A stretch of DNA of 64,000 nt, taken from contig CAJNOI010000271.1 of the NCBI GenBank assembly GCA_905250115.1, forward strand, positions 22,322-86,321. Direction: 5' to 3'. This document shows, in pieces, positions 9,322-20,966 of this stretch. The notes below the pieces were generated by a model. That model was not told where the DNA came from. It was given only the letters and a program-made list of their open reading frames with translations, and did no database searches. A program made the translations under genes and the position numbers. Every line of letters begins with the position of its first letter. Within the stretch, counting starts at the first letter, position 1. The DNA comes from Adineta steineri (Eukaryota; Rotifera; Eurotatoria; Adinetida; Adinetidae).

Positions 9322-11771
9322 TCACTTTAAATTAACAGATAATAGTTCATCATCAATTATTTGAACTCTATTTGCAGATAAAAGTTCAATCCTATCATCA
9401 TTTGGAAATAGATTATCTGATGGAAGTAATGGATCTGTTTCAAACAATGGTACATGTGGTCGATTAAAACGAGTATATAAAACTGTAGGTGTATTTGGTA
9501 TATCATTAATAGTTACAGTTGTTGATGAACGATTTGTTCGACGAGCACCGACGATACTACTACGATTAGAACGTGATTTACGATTTTGTCGAATTTGCCA
9601 AATAAGTAAACTAAATCCTGTAAATAATAAAATCAATCCTAATATCGGACCAGTAAGAATTAAAATTAATGGTTGATATTTTGAATGTTTTCGGATAGTT
9701 TGTATTGATACATTATTATAAGATTGAAAATCAACTCCTGTTTCATTATTAACAAGATCTTCATCAGCTATTATAGAAAAATTAGTTGTATCATTTTCAT
9801 TAATAGAAGATATAATTGTTTTATTTGTTGAATTGAATAAAATAATTTCTGTTGTTGTTTCAATTGTTGAATCATTTACTATAGAAATTGTTTGATTAAT
9901 CGATATTATTTTTGTTCGAATTGGTTCAATTTGACAGACAGGATAGCCACCATTACTACATCGATGAAGAACTACAAATCCACCTGCTGAACGTTGAAAA
10001 TAACGTAAAAAACATTCTTTTGGATCATTTTTATCACCAATAAGTAATCGTAACGAATTTCTTTTATTTAAATCATATTTTGATTGAATAGATAATTGTT
10101 TTTCTAATATATAATAAAAGAATTCAAGTAAAATATCACTAAATGTTCGACCAAGAAATTTTGTTACATTTATATTTCCACGTTCCTGTGAATCAAATTT
10201 AACAAGTGTACTATTGATACTTTGATTATAACATAAACGTTCACTATCTAGTGTATTATAAACAAATGATGTATGAATATAATAACATATTTTATTAAAT
10301 AAGACAAAATTTTCTGGACAAGATAAAATTTCATTAATAGTAGATGTTTCAGTTTGATTATGTCTAAATTTAAGATACTTAATTGTTAATGTATGATCTC
10401 ATAATATTATCGTAGAAATTAGTTTAATTGATTTAGACAATATTTTCAATTAGTCTTATGTTCGAAACTCACCACCGGCTATTTTTCCAAAATGATGATA
10501 CACCGAGTCTGAGAAATATTTTCTATGATATTTTAAAAATATATCAAAAAAATCTACACAACTGATCTTATCTGATTGGAAAAAAATATATTTACATACA
10601 TTATTTGAAAATCTTCTTCATATGAACTTGTTGATTGAAAAGGTTTTTGTGCACATAAAATATAAGCAGGTGTATATACATTCGAACATGAAATAAGTTC
10701 ATATGAAATATTATTTGAACTTGTTCTCATAATTGAAATACAAAGTTCATTTGATATTAATGTTAAGTTATTATATTGAAATAAATCATTAAAAATATAT
10801 GTCGAATTTCTATCAATTGAAAGTATTATTTTTGTATATGTTATCCATGATGATTGAATAAAATAATTCCATTGTTCAAATGTTTTGATAATTAATGGTA
10901 AACATTTATAATTTGAATATAATATTGAAATATTTGTTGGTGTATGGATTAATATTGATTTCAAACACATATTAAATATTCTATCAAATATAAGTGAAAT
11001 CATATCAGTTGATAAACAATAATGATGTACATCGATTTTAATTAAACTATTGGAATTTACTTCATATGAATATTTTCTACATGAATTTATAAATCCTTGA
11101 CATATATTAGAAAGAAATGAACAATGTATTAATGGTTTTCGTATTGCAATTATTTTTGTTTTTTGAAAATATTTTATTGGTAAACAATAACAAGATTTTT
11201 TACGTGAAAGAAAATATGAAAAATGATTGATTACAGGAATTGTTTGACAATGTTTTCGACATGAATCAAGTGCTTGAATAAAATTCATATTAATTAATTT
11301 TATATTAGCTTGAATTGTTTCTAAACTATCTAGATAATAACAACCATCAAATGACCAATCATCACTTCGTTGTGATAATAATGTTGGTAATAAATAAATA
11401 TTTTCAGTTAATGAATATATTTGTATATCATTTGATGTACAATTATTTATTGAAACAAATTCACCTAAATATCTATTGAATTCATAGGGTTTATTTATTG
11501 TATATAAACATATACAATTTGTTTGATTATTTGAAAGTAAAATTGTCCATTGTCGACAAAGACGAAAACATAATTCAATACTCATATGTGAACTTGATAA
11601 TGTTTGATATGGTAATAAATGATTTTCTTGAATATTATTAACAAGAAATTGTTTATCAGATCTTAAAATTAAACAACCAATTTGTGAATATTTCGATATA
11701 GTTAAATCTTCTTGATTACTTAATGAACTTACGGAATACACAGAATAAAGAAATAATAATAAGAAGAACAT
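9322..11771 (-). CDS. WSC-like / C-type-lectin-like single-pass membrane receptor
   Basis: Two exons: 10600-11771 and 9322-10363 (737 codons). I chose the start at 11771 because MFFLLLFLYSVYSVSSLS is a clear signal peptide; an in-frame ATG lies further up. The N-terminal part has a WSC-like segment (GCLILRSD..., CFRLCRQW, NCICLY) and more Cys pairs. The second exon opens with a C-type-lectin-like segment (CPENFVLFNKICYY ... ERLCYNQS ... ECFLRYF ... GGYPVCQIEP), then a Ser/Thr/Asn-rich stalk. One membrane helix (LILILTGPILGLILLFTGFSLLIW) and a basic cytoplasmic tail (RQNRKSRSNRSS) follow. Many NxS/T sites are present. A cell-surface carbohydrate-binding receptor is the likely role; the ligand is unknown. 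The intron (236 bp) is longer than usual and could hide a small exon. Confidence 0.6.
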
Positions 11772-12257
11772 GATTAATATGTGTGTTTTAGTTTTCTTTT
11801 TATTGAAATGAATATAAATGAAAAAGATTTTTTCAAAAGTATTAGATTTCAATATAAGAGAACAGTTGTTTTAGAAAATATTATATTTCATAACTATTCC
11901 TTTAATATTTATAATTATTCATTCTTATCTATTCAAATCAATAGTATTTACATCATATAGAGTTGAACTATAAATTATTTAGAAATTGTTTTCTAATTTA
12001 TTGAATAGTTGGTATTCTCTTGTATTTTTTATATTGTTTATCTTTGCTGGTTTTAGAAAGACTAAAATTTGATAATTCAGCAATAATTGAAACTAAAAAT
12101 AAATATTACATAGCAAGGGTAATGAAAGACCATATGTAAAAGAACGGGTGTGAGTATGTCTGTATAGTATACGAAAAGAATGACTTACACACCCACACCC
12201 ACACCCCGCCATCTAAAGCTAAAAATACTTTGATCAAATAGTAATTTTTCTGTTACT
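11772..12257. other. Intergenic, with telomere-like hairpin 4
   Basis: AT-rich, no gene seen. At 12146-12208, GGGTGTGAGTATG faces CACACCCACACCCACACCCC; the right arm holds (CCCACA)n units that match the bdelloid telomere repeat exactly. Confidence 0.5.
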
Positions 12258-13123
12258 AAAGGGGGTGATCGTAAAATCGTCACTTTTTCCGCACTCTAGG
12301 AATGTCATAATACGAAAGTCCTTATCACCTAGATCACGAATCTGACATCCGTTTGTCTAGATCTGATCCTTTTCTTGCCGTAGGAAGGTATCTGGGTCTC
12401 AGTAGGGTAGTTCCATGGGGTTCCAAACACAAATACACAAAGTATTCAGAAAATTTTCTTTTCCCCCAAACTTTGTAGAGTTGTTTTTGTTGATCATTTT
12501 CGTATAAGGAAGTTTTGAATTCTATTGAAAAATGACGACGCTATCATCAAAATGAAAAACATAATAAAATACGGTAAAATAGTTTAAATGCCATTTTCCT
12601 TATAAAATATAGAAAAAAGTCGACTCTCTAATCTTGAACCGACTATAGTCTCAAGAAATATGGCATAGTAGATATTGTAGAGAAAACTGTGCGCTTTAAA
12701 ACCTACTATGTTATATTTCTTGAGAATATAGTCGGTTTGAGATTAGAGACTCGACTTTTTCCTATATTTTATAAGGAAAAATATGAGATTTTAAGCTATT
12801 TTACTATGTTTTTTATTTTGATGATAGCGTCGTTATTTCTCGATAGAGTTCAAAACTTCCTGATATGAAAATGATCAGCGAAAGAAGCTCTACAAAGTTT
12901 GAGAGAAAAGAAAGTTTTCAGATAAAATTTTCTGAATACTTTGTGTTTGACATCCCACGGAACTATTCCATACTGGACTCAGGTACTTTCTTATGGGAAT
13001 CGATGAAAAAAAGGATCAGACCTAGGCAAACAGATGTCAGATCCAGGATCTAAGTGATAAGGACTTTCGTATTATGACATTTATAGAGTGCGGAAAAAGT
13101 GACGATTTTCGACCACTCCCTTT
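12258..13123. mobile_element. 866-bp palindromic (foldback) element
   Basis: The left arm (about 12258-12674) and right arm (about 12704-13123) are inverted copies over some 415 bp, with a central spacer of about 30 bp. The ends read AAAGGGGGTGATCG and CGACCACTCCCTTT. Matching internal blocks include the GTCACTTTTTCCGCACTCTA, GTCATAATACGAAAGTCCTT and TAATCTTGAACCGACTATAG regions. It has no coding capacity; an open frame at 12865-13053 is incidental. The arms differ at many single sites, so the insertion is not brand new. No certain target duplication was found. Confidence 0.8.
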
Positions 13124-13600
13124 GTTCTTGCTCAAATATATATTTATTGCAATTTAATCAATTCATTATTATCCATTTCGTAATACATAATTGCTGAAAA
13201 ATATTTTTTATTGTTCAAGAATTATTGCTAATTCGTATTTTTAATTACCACTCACTTCAATTTTTAAATTGCCCAAATAAATACTAGTCGTTTCTTATTA
13301 TGTGATTATTATGACGATCAGTTTATATATTTCACGACATTTCAACAGATATCTTTTCGCCACAATAATAAGCATATTGAACTTATATACCAAAAATGAA
13401 TAATTGTATAAAATATTATATGTTTATTATAAGAAACCGAATAATAATCAATAGCGTCGTCTTACGGATAGGAATTACAATGGTAAATCTAATCAACCAA
13501 TCGAATTTACTATTGTTTCTGTTGATCTTCTAACAGATACATGCAAACAAATCAGCACGATTTTCTAGTAGATGTTAACAGAAAACTATGAAATTCAATA
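13124..13600. other. Region upstream of the parkin gene
   Basis: I looked for Ubl and RING0 exons of parkin here and found none. The frame at 13468-13560 shows faint similarity to the RING0-RING1 linker but ends in stops. The palindromic element lies directly to the left. Confidence 0.4.
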
Positions 13601-14596
13601 ATGACTAATCAAATAAGTTCTATACCTGACGTACATCTATCATCAATAATAAAAGCAAATAAAACTGAATATGAATGTTGTATATGTTTAAATAAAAAGT
13701 AAATCATTTTTCTATATTGAAATATTTATTATTATTTTTTTTTCAAAGAGATTTAATTATTGTATTTGATTGTAATCATCATGTATGTCTGTCATGTTTT
13801 AAAGAATATGCTATAACAAAATTAAATAGTCGTCAATTTAAACTTGATTCAAATATTGGATATAGTCTTGGATGTCCAGATGGTTGTCCAAATACACTTC
13901 TTCGTGATTTACATATTTTTCGTTTAATGGATAAGTCAAATGTATATATATTTGGAATATATTTATTTATATTTATCTTTATCTATATCTGTATATATAG
14001 TATGAACGATATAAAATATTTGGTGCAGAAGAATATGTATTTAATCATCAAGGAGTTATTTGTCCAATGCCATCATGTGGTTGTGGATTGATTCTTGATG
14101 AAAGCAATTTAAAAATAATTTGTCCATTACCACTTGGTTGTGGAGTATGATGAAGATATATTTTATATGAATTTAATTTCATATTTATTTTCTTCTAGAA
14201 AACATTTTGTCGAAATTGTAAAACACTTTGGGAAGATGATACAGTTCAAGTTTGTTTATGTCAAGATGATAATAAAAATGATGATAATCGACCATATTCA
14301 GTAACAATAATTTGAAAGAAAAATGCATTAATTTAATATTTATATTTTTTGTAGTTTTGGAATTATTTATTTAATTATCAACGTGAAACATCATCAGTAC
14401 TTGTAAAAAAATGTCCAAGATGTTCTGTAAAAATTGAGAAAGATGGTGAGTAAATCTATAGAATTGATATAAAAAATTTCTTATAACATATATAGGTGGT
14501 TGTAATGCAATATCTTGTACTCATTGTGGTATGACATGGTGTTGGATTTGTGAAATGGAATTTCGTACTGATTGTATTCAATCTCATTGGTTTTAA
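13601..14596 (+). CDS. PRKN: Parkin-like RBR E3 ligase lacking Ubl and RING0 (242 aa)
   Basis: Exons 13601-13698, 13749-13941, 14001-14144, 14199-14300, 14355-14445, 14496-14596 (243 codons including stop, frame kept). RING1 begins CCICLNKKDLIIVFDCNHHVC and continues ITKLNSRQF and YSLGCPDGCPN, very like animal parkin. The IBR follows (YKIFGAEEY, GVICPMPSCGCGL, FCRNC). Then comes a REP-like linker, and RING2 with KCPRCSVKIEKDGGCNAISC, where the Cys after GlyGly matches the thioester cysteine (human C431). It ends SHWF, as parkin ends HWFDV. Parkin ubiquitinates mitochondrial outer-membrane proteins after PINK1 activation. The first ATG lies in the RING0-RING1 linker, so the autoinhibitory Ubl and RING0 parts are absent or were not found. 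Confidence 0.8.
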
Positions 14597-15922
14597 TTTT
14601 CTTATTTTTTTTTTGCAAATAAATTATTATTTTGTACATTTATACTAATATTTAGATATAGAATACTGAGAAAGTATTGATTTTTATCGGTTAGAACGAA
14701 TGATTATCATTTATTGTAATCAATAATAAGACACGCAGCTGTTCGTCTTATTGACAGAGAAAGATTTGTTGTTTGCTTTCATGTATTTATGTTTGATAGT
14801 CAAAGATATAGCATTAGATTTATACAGTTATTTGCATTATCTCATTAATTTTTCGGTTGAATAAAAAAAATATACGACGTTGTTGTACGGCAGTTAGATA
14901 TTAATGGGTACAAATAAGAAAATAACAATTTTGATAAATACAAGATGATAAAAAGACCATAAATGTCTCCTAGTAATGATGATTCATTGAATATCGCCCC
15001 ATGAAATATACAAATCATATGTATATTATCATTTGATATAGATAACTGTGTAACATTCTTATTATGTATTACATAAAAATATATGCGATTTAACGAGAAA
15101 TAATATTATCTTAAACTTTCCAGAAATGATATTTGTTTTTTTGTCTATTAACAGATTTATGATTGGTAGACGACTGATATTAGAAAAAGAATAAGTAATG
15201 AAAGAGCGGAAAAGAAAGAAAGCAAAAAAAGACGATTGAAAGTTTCAAAAAAAAAGAATCTTTATTTTGTAACAACACTATGATCAATTGATTATTCTCA
15301 TCGGCAAACATTGCCTTTACAATATTTGCATGACTAATTTACTCAATAAGCTATATGCACGAAGGAATGCTGTTTCTTTTTCGGCGGTTTTTTTTGGAAT
15401 TGTCATCACTCGTTCTTTTTCTGCCTATCTTTCTTTTCTTGCTATCAATACTTTGGTCGATGACAAGAACGCCTTTCATCTCTCTTTCTTTAGAATTTAT
15501 CTGGTTTCTCTCTCTCCTTTTTTTCTTCTTCTTCTGCGCCTTCTTCTTATTCTTCTTTCTTCTTCTTGTTCGGTTCTATTTCTTCTAGGATATATGTCTT
15601 CGCTTCATTTTAACTATCCTATTTCTTTCTTCGATCCAAGAACTTCTAAAGGAAATGGAAAGAAAAAAAAGAGCATGACTACTGCCAAACTGATCATTAT
15701 CAATTGTTCAGATTTATAATGTGTAAGAAGAATTACGAGGTCATGACCACAGCTGGATTCATCAAGACACAAATGACACCATTCATTATCCAAATATCGT
15801 TGCGAAATTATACCAGATGAAGCCTTATTTTTCATATTCATTCATTTTACTTAATATTACATTTACATTTGGTAATTTAATAATCAAAGAATAACAAAAA
15901 ATTTGATTTTTTCTTCTTATAG
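14597..15922. other. Intergenic and likely 5' part of the receptor gene
   Basis: AT-rich with T/CTT-rich runs around 15370-15600. No signal-peptide exon for the downstream nicotinic receptor could be identified with confidence. Confidence 0.4.
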
Positions 15923-16258
15923 TCCATAGTAGTGATAAAACGAATGAACTTTATCATTATTTAATGAACAATTATAATAAAAATGTTCGTCCAGTAAGAA
16001 ATAATTCTGATATTGTTACCGTCAAACTTGGTCTGAAACTTATACAAATAGCTGATGTTGTATGTATATATTATACTCAATCGTCCTATTTTTCTCTTCT
16101 ACGTTTATATATACATTATATAATTGAGTTACTAGAAAAGGATAAGAAATAATTTACATATATATACACTTGTTTCCACTCCGAACTGAATGAAATGTAA
16201 ATATAGAAAAAAAAAGATGATGCCGATATATATATATACACATATGTATACATCTATC

Positions 16259-16289
<31 letters not shown>

Positions 16290-18481
16290 ATAACCTAAAT
16301 AAAGTATCGAGTAAAAGGAATGAAGAAACACATCTGTTGCTAGATAACTGAGTGCTGATATGATTACTGATGGTAATAGGTATTTTTCATAATATAAGAA
16401 AAGCAAAAGGGCAATTGTTATATATTTATCAATGTCATTTAGGACGAAAAAAATCAAATAATGCAAACACATGTCTATGTACTTCATGTAAGTCGATTTG
16501 GATATATTTTTTTCTCAAAATGAGTAATCTAATATATATATATATACTATTAAGGAATGGCAAGATTTTAGTTTTATATGGTCACCAGAAGATTTTGGTG
16601 GTGTAGAATATATTCAAATGCCCAGTGATTTAATATGGAAACCTGATCTTGTTCTTTATAATAGTAAATATAATTTATATATAAAAATATATATTTTATT
16701 TTCAATCTTAGATGCTGATGGTGATTATCAAATAACTACAAGATCCAAAGCACAAATTCGATATGATGGAACTGTTAAATGGAATCCTCCAATGATCTAT
16801 AAATCTTATTGTTCTATTGATATTGAATTTTATCCATTTGATATACAAAACTGTACACTGAAATTTGGTACATGGACATATCATGTAATATAATTTTCAG
16901 AAAAAAAATTTATAAACTAAGTTTTTTTTTTGTGTTAGGGTTTACTTGTTAATTTACAATTTTTAACAAATAATGAATCTTCTGTTCTTGAACGTGGTTG
17001 GGATCTTGAAGATTATACTCCATCCATTGAATGGGAAATTACAAGTAAAATTTTTGAAATAGAAAAACAAACTTGTTATCTCACTCTCTTTTAAAGATCT
17101 TCGAGCTATTCGACATGAAATAGTATATGCATGTTGTGTTGAAGTTTATCTTGATTTAACATTTACATGTATTGTCCAACGAAAACCATTATTTTATATA
17201 GTTAATTTAATCATACCATGTTTTAATATATCTGTTCTTGCTGTACTTGTTTTTCTTTTACCATCTGATAGTAAAAAAAAAATTACATTATCAATATCAA
17301 TTCTTGTTGCTCTACTTGTGTTTTATTTATTACTTATTGAACTTATTCCACCGACATCAGTTGTTATCCCATTACTTGGTAAATATTTATTATTTACACT
17401 TGTTATTGTTAATTTATCAATTATAATAACAATAATAACGCTTAATATACATTTTCGTCGTTATCCAACAACACATATGTCACCATTTATAAGAAATATT
17501 CTTTTAATTTATTTACCAAAATTATTATTTATGGAACGACCACCTATGCCACCACGATATGTATATGTTCGAGCAAAAGCATATGAAAATAATATTGAAA
17601 ATAAATCTTTAACATTTCCATGGAAAGATGAACAACGAAGATCTATTGCTCGAAAAACAGCTGATCATATTGCATATATTGCTGAACAAATTGAAAATGC
17701 TCAAAATGAAAAAGAAGTAAGTTTTATTCTAATTATATCTTACACACTCCCCGACACAGAGCAAAGAAAAACATCAATCAAGAAATCTTCGAACGAGAAT
17801 ATTGACATGCATGTTATGAAGATTAACTAACCGTTGATTATTATATAATCGTCTGTTCTCTTATCGAAAGACGTTTACTCATGTGAAAAAATCATCAATT
17901 AGAAATAGATTACGCGCAATAAGATACTGACGAGAGATGTAATAAGTATTTACAAGCTATTGATTCAATATCTCAGTTACAAGTAGATTTCAGGAAAACT
18001 AAAAAAATAACATTTTTTCCCCCTGATATAGATTTGATTGTATCGCAGTATGGATGAGACAAAAGAACGAATGTTTTTAACATTACTAGAACCTCATTAA
18101 GAACTAGAAACGATTATGTACCTTTGTCATTAATCATTTTGACAGGAAATCTATATTTATGTCAAAATTTCGAATAGGAATCTTATGAGTCATAGAAGAA
18201 ATGGTTAAATAATTTATATCTTTTATATTTAGATTGTTGAAGAATGGCGTTTTATTGCTTTAATTCTTGATCGTCTATTTTTAATAATATTTGTATCTGT
18301 TAGTCTTATTGGTACATTTTTATCATTACGAACGGCTCCATCATCACATAAAGCTACTCCTGTTGATCCACTTTGTTATTTATATTATCCACCTATTAAT
18401 GATTCACAATGGATAAAAAAATGTGGTACTGATCATTTAAATAATATGTCAAATCGAAATTTAGTTTCAAATATTCCTTAA
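15923..18481 (+). CDS. Nicotinic acetylcholine receptor alpha-type subunit, 5' exon not resolved
   Basis: Exons 15923-16059, 16443-16487, 16555-16663, 16712-16884, 16939-17044, 17097-17716, 18233-18481. The N-terminal domain has [43 protein letters not shown] and NADGDY. The Cys-loop is [15 protein letters not shown]. Vicinal cysteines (VYACCVEVY) in loop C mark an alpha subunit. M1 to M3 follow ([51 protein letters not shown]), then a cytoplasmic loop, [12 protein letters not shown] and M4. The pore-entry motif reads SDSKKKITL where cation-selective subunits have SDSGEK. It forms ligand-gated ion channels in the plasma membrane. The signal-peptide exon upstream of 15923 was not found. Confidence 0.88.
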
Positions 18482-18677
18482 TAAGACAAAGTTTTCTTCT
18501 TTAAAACAACAAATAAGACAAAAAAGAAAGACATCTGAGTTTTTATCAAATAAAGAGACATATACATACAAACACTGTTACAAATACAACCGGTTAAATG
18601 AATATAAAAACAAAAAAAAAATGGAGTTTTATATATACTGTTCTTTATTGAAATGAATTATAAATCTCATGTTATTA

Positions 18678-20966
18678 TTATTCATCGACAATAATATTAT
18701 TATTTGATCTACCATCCAAATTCTGAAACAAAACAAAACAAAAAAGAAACTTATTAATTGCTAATTATTAATCTTACAATATTGTGTTCATTAAGATAAA
18801 CTCTTGAAAAAAAAGCTGGATATTCGATATTTTTTGGCATTTCATTTCTTATTTGTTCTTGTATGATAGTATTTAATTTTCTTAATGTTGGTAATAAAAA
18901 CATTACTGTATAAAAATCTCGATTTTTTTCTCCACGTTTACAATCCATATAATCAGATAACAAAATTGTTAATTGCGTTTGAGTAGAATCAATTAATAAA
19001 AAATCATTAAGATAAGTATTACCTGTAGATACGAGAAGTAAGGAAAGTAATAATGAAAATTCTTTTTCATCTAATTTTAATGATGATATATATATTTGAA
19101 TTTTTTCTGTATCAGAATAATTTGTTTTAATAAAAGGAAATAATTTTTCAAATTCATTATTTAATTTTTCATCAATTGTATTAAAATAATTGAATAGAAA
19201 ACAATTATTTAAACGTTGTAAACATAAAATAATTAAACTATGAATACTTGATTTAACTAATTGAACTTGATCAGTTACATTTTGTAAATTCATAAAACCA
19301 GGAATACGTGTAGCAAATTTAACTGTACGATTTGCATAATTTTTAAATTGATTCATACAAGATAACCAAGGTGTACTATTACTTTGACATATAGGTATAT
19401 TCTACAAAATAATATAAATAAAGATCATTTTTTTTTGTTAGTTTTTTGTATTTTACTTCAAGTGTTTCTTTGTATGCTTTATGAATAGTTAAAATTAATT
19501 CTTTACTTTGTTGATCTAATTGATCTTCGTAATCAATCATTGTCCATGTAGATAGTGTTACTAAATACATAAAATATATGACATTACGTTATGTGTGGGT
19601 AATGAATAAGAAGAATACATCCACCTACATCAGAGATGGAACCGGTACCGGTCCGAATTTTAGACCGGTAGCTCTACCGGTATTTACCAGTTTCCTACCG
19701 CCGTATCTTCTACTAAAAATTTATTTTTCTTCAGACAATTTATTTGTATCCCCCTGGGGAGATAAAATATGAACGTTATTGGCAGTCAAATCCAGTATAA
19801 CATCCGTTCAAGTCGGATCGAGTTAACGACTTCTACACTACTGCTTCTTTTTAATATCTGAAAAATAATTTAACTATAAACTTACGGTCACTTTCTGAAT
19901 CACTTGATTCACTAACTGTTCGTTTTTTATTTGATCGTTTATTTCGCACAGTTGTAGGCATTGTTTGAATCATTTGATGGAATATTGTAGTATTCGAAAT
20001 TTGATCATTTCGTTGAAGCATCATACCTTAAATTAAGAAATTAAAATAGAATAAATATAATAATATTGAAATTTATACGAACGCATATGATGTTTAAATA
20101 AATTACTTTGACGTCCAATTCGACTTCCTAACAAAATGTATCGATAATGTTTTTTTAAACTACAACTAGATAATATCAATTACCTTCAACAGACATACCA
20201 ACTTTAATACAACGTTGAAATCGACAATAACGACAACCATTTCTTGTCGATGCATTTATTTCACATGTACCATTATCCATACATTTATAACGACTTGGTG
20301 CTCTCTCTTTAATACTTCTTCGAAAAAAACCCTATAAATACAAAATTAAAAAAATAATCTTTTGTTAAAAACATTGAAGACTTACTTTGCAACCTTCGCA
20401 AGTGATCGCGCCTATATATATATATCAATAAATCAAATATATCCTAAAAAATAAATCGTAATTTCCTACCAAAATGAATTCCACTAGAAGGTGCTTGACA
20501 AACATAACAAGATATTTGAGCAAATATATCAGCTACACGTGGTGTTTGTTGTATTTCTGGACCTTCTAAAATTTTTATTCATATAAATAAATAATTAAAA
20601 GGAAACATATTACACTAACCTTTAACAGTCATTCCAATTAATTTACATTTTTGAAATCGACAATATTGACATTGTGTTCGAGTATTTCTTGTTATCATAC
20701 ATTCTTTATTTCTTACACATTTATATTTTAAATCTTCACCATTGATAGATCGAAGAAAAAATTTCTAATTTTACTTCTCGATATACAATATTTCAATATA
20801 GATATATATTCTTACTTTGCAAGCCTCACATGTAATCGCAGCACAATGAAGACCAGATGATTGTTCACCACAAACTTGACATGGTTCAAATCGTGCTTCA
20901 AGTAAAATAGACAAAGGATCTGCGAAAACATCTGCTGAATGAGATCCATTTGTTAAATCAGTATAA
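18678..20966 (-). CDS. Nuclear receptor with two DNA-binding domains (2DBD-NR), 5' exon unresolved
   Basis: Exons, high to low: 20816-20966, 20620-20764, 20470-20565, 20386-20411, 20184-20331, 20083-20127, 19886-20026, 19457-19560, 18778-19401, 18678-18722 (about 507 residues). The first zinc-finger pair begins CQVCGEQSSGLHCAAITCEACK, split by an intron before KFFLRS. The second reads CYVCQAPSSGIHFGAITCEGCK and GFFRRS. The P-boxes CEACK-K and CEGCK-G are those reported for 2DBD receptors of flatworms, molluscs and crustaceans. A basic hinge (RNKRSNKKR) and a ligand-binding domain follow. The role is nuclear transcription factor; the ligand is unknown. The true start lies upstream of 20966, and I could not fix it: the candidate near 21117 does not join in frame. 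Confidence 0.85.
19571..19885. repeat. GC-rich ACCGGTA repeats inside a 2DBD-NR intron
   Basis: This 325-bp intron is longer than its neighbours. At 19637-19698 it holds several copies of ACCGGT(A) in both orientations, unlike the AT-rich surroundings. It is probably an inserted repeat fragment. Confidence 0.35.

Noticed and set aside
10364..10599. A possible 36-nt extra exon in the WSC/C-type-lectin receptor intron
   Set aside because: Adding it creates a stop at the next junction, while direct joining of 10600 to 10363 keeps the frame.
12865..13053. 62-residue open frame
   Set aside because: It lies wholly in one arm of the palindromic element and has no counterpart in the other arm.
15288..15719. 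Hydrophobic open frames of 143 and 77 residues
   Set aside because: Caused by T- and CTT-rich low-complexity sequence (runs of Phe/Leu); no splice or domain support. It was considered and rejected as the signal exon of the nicotinic receptor.
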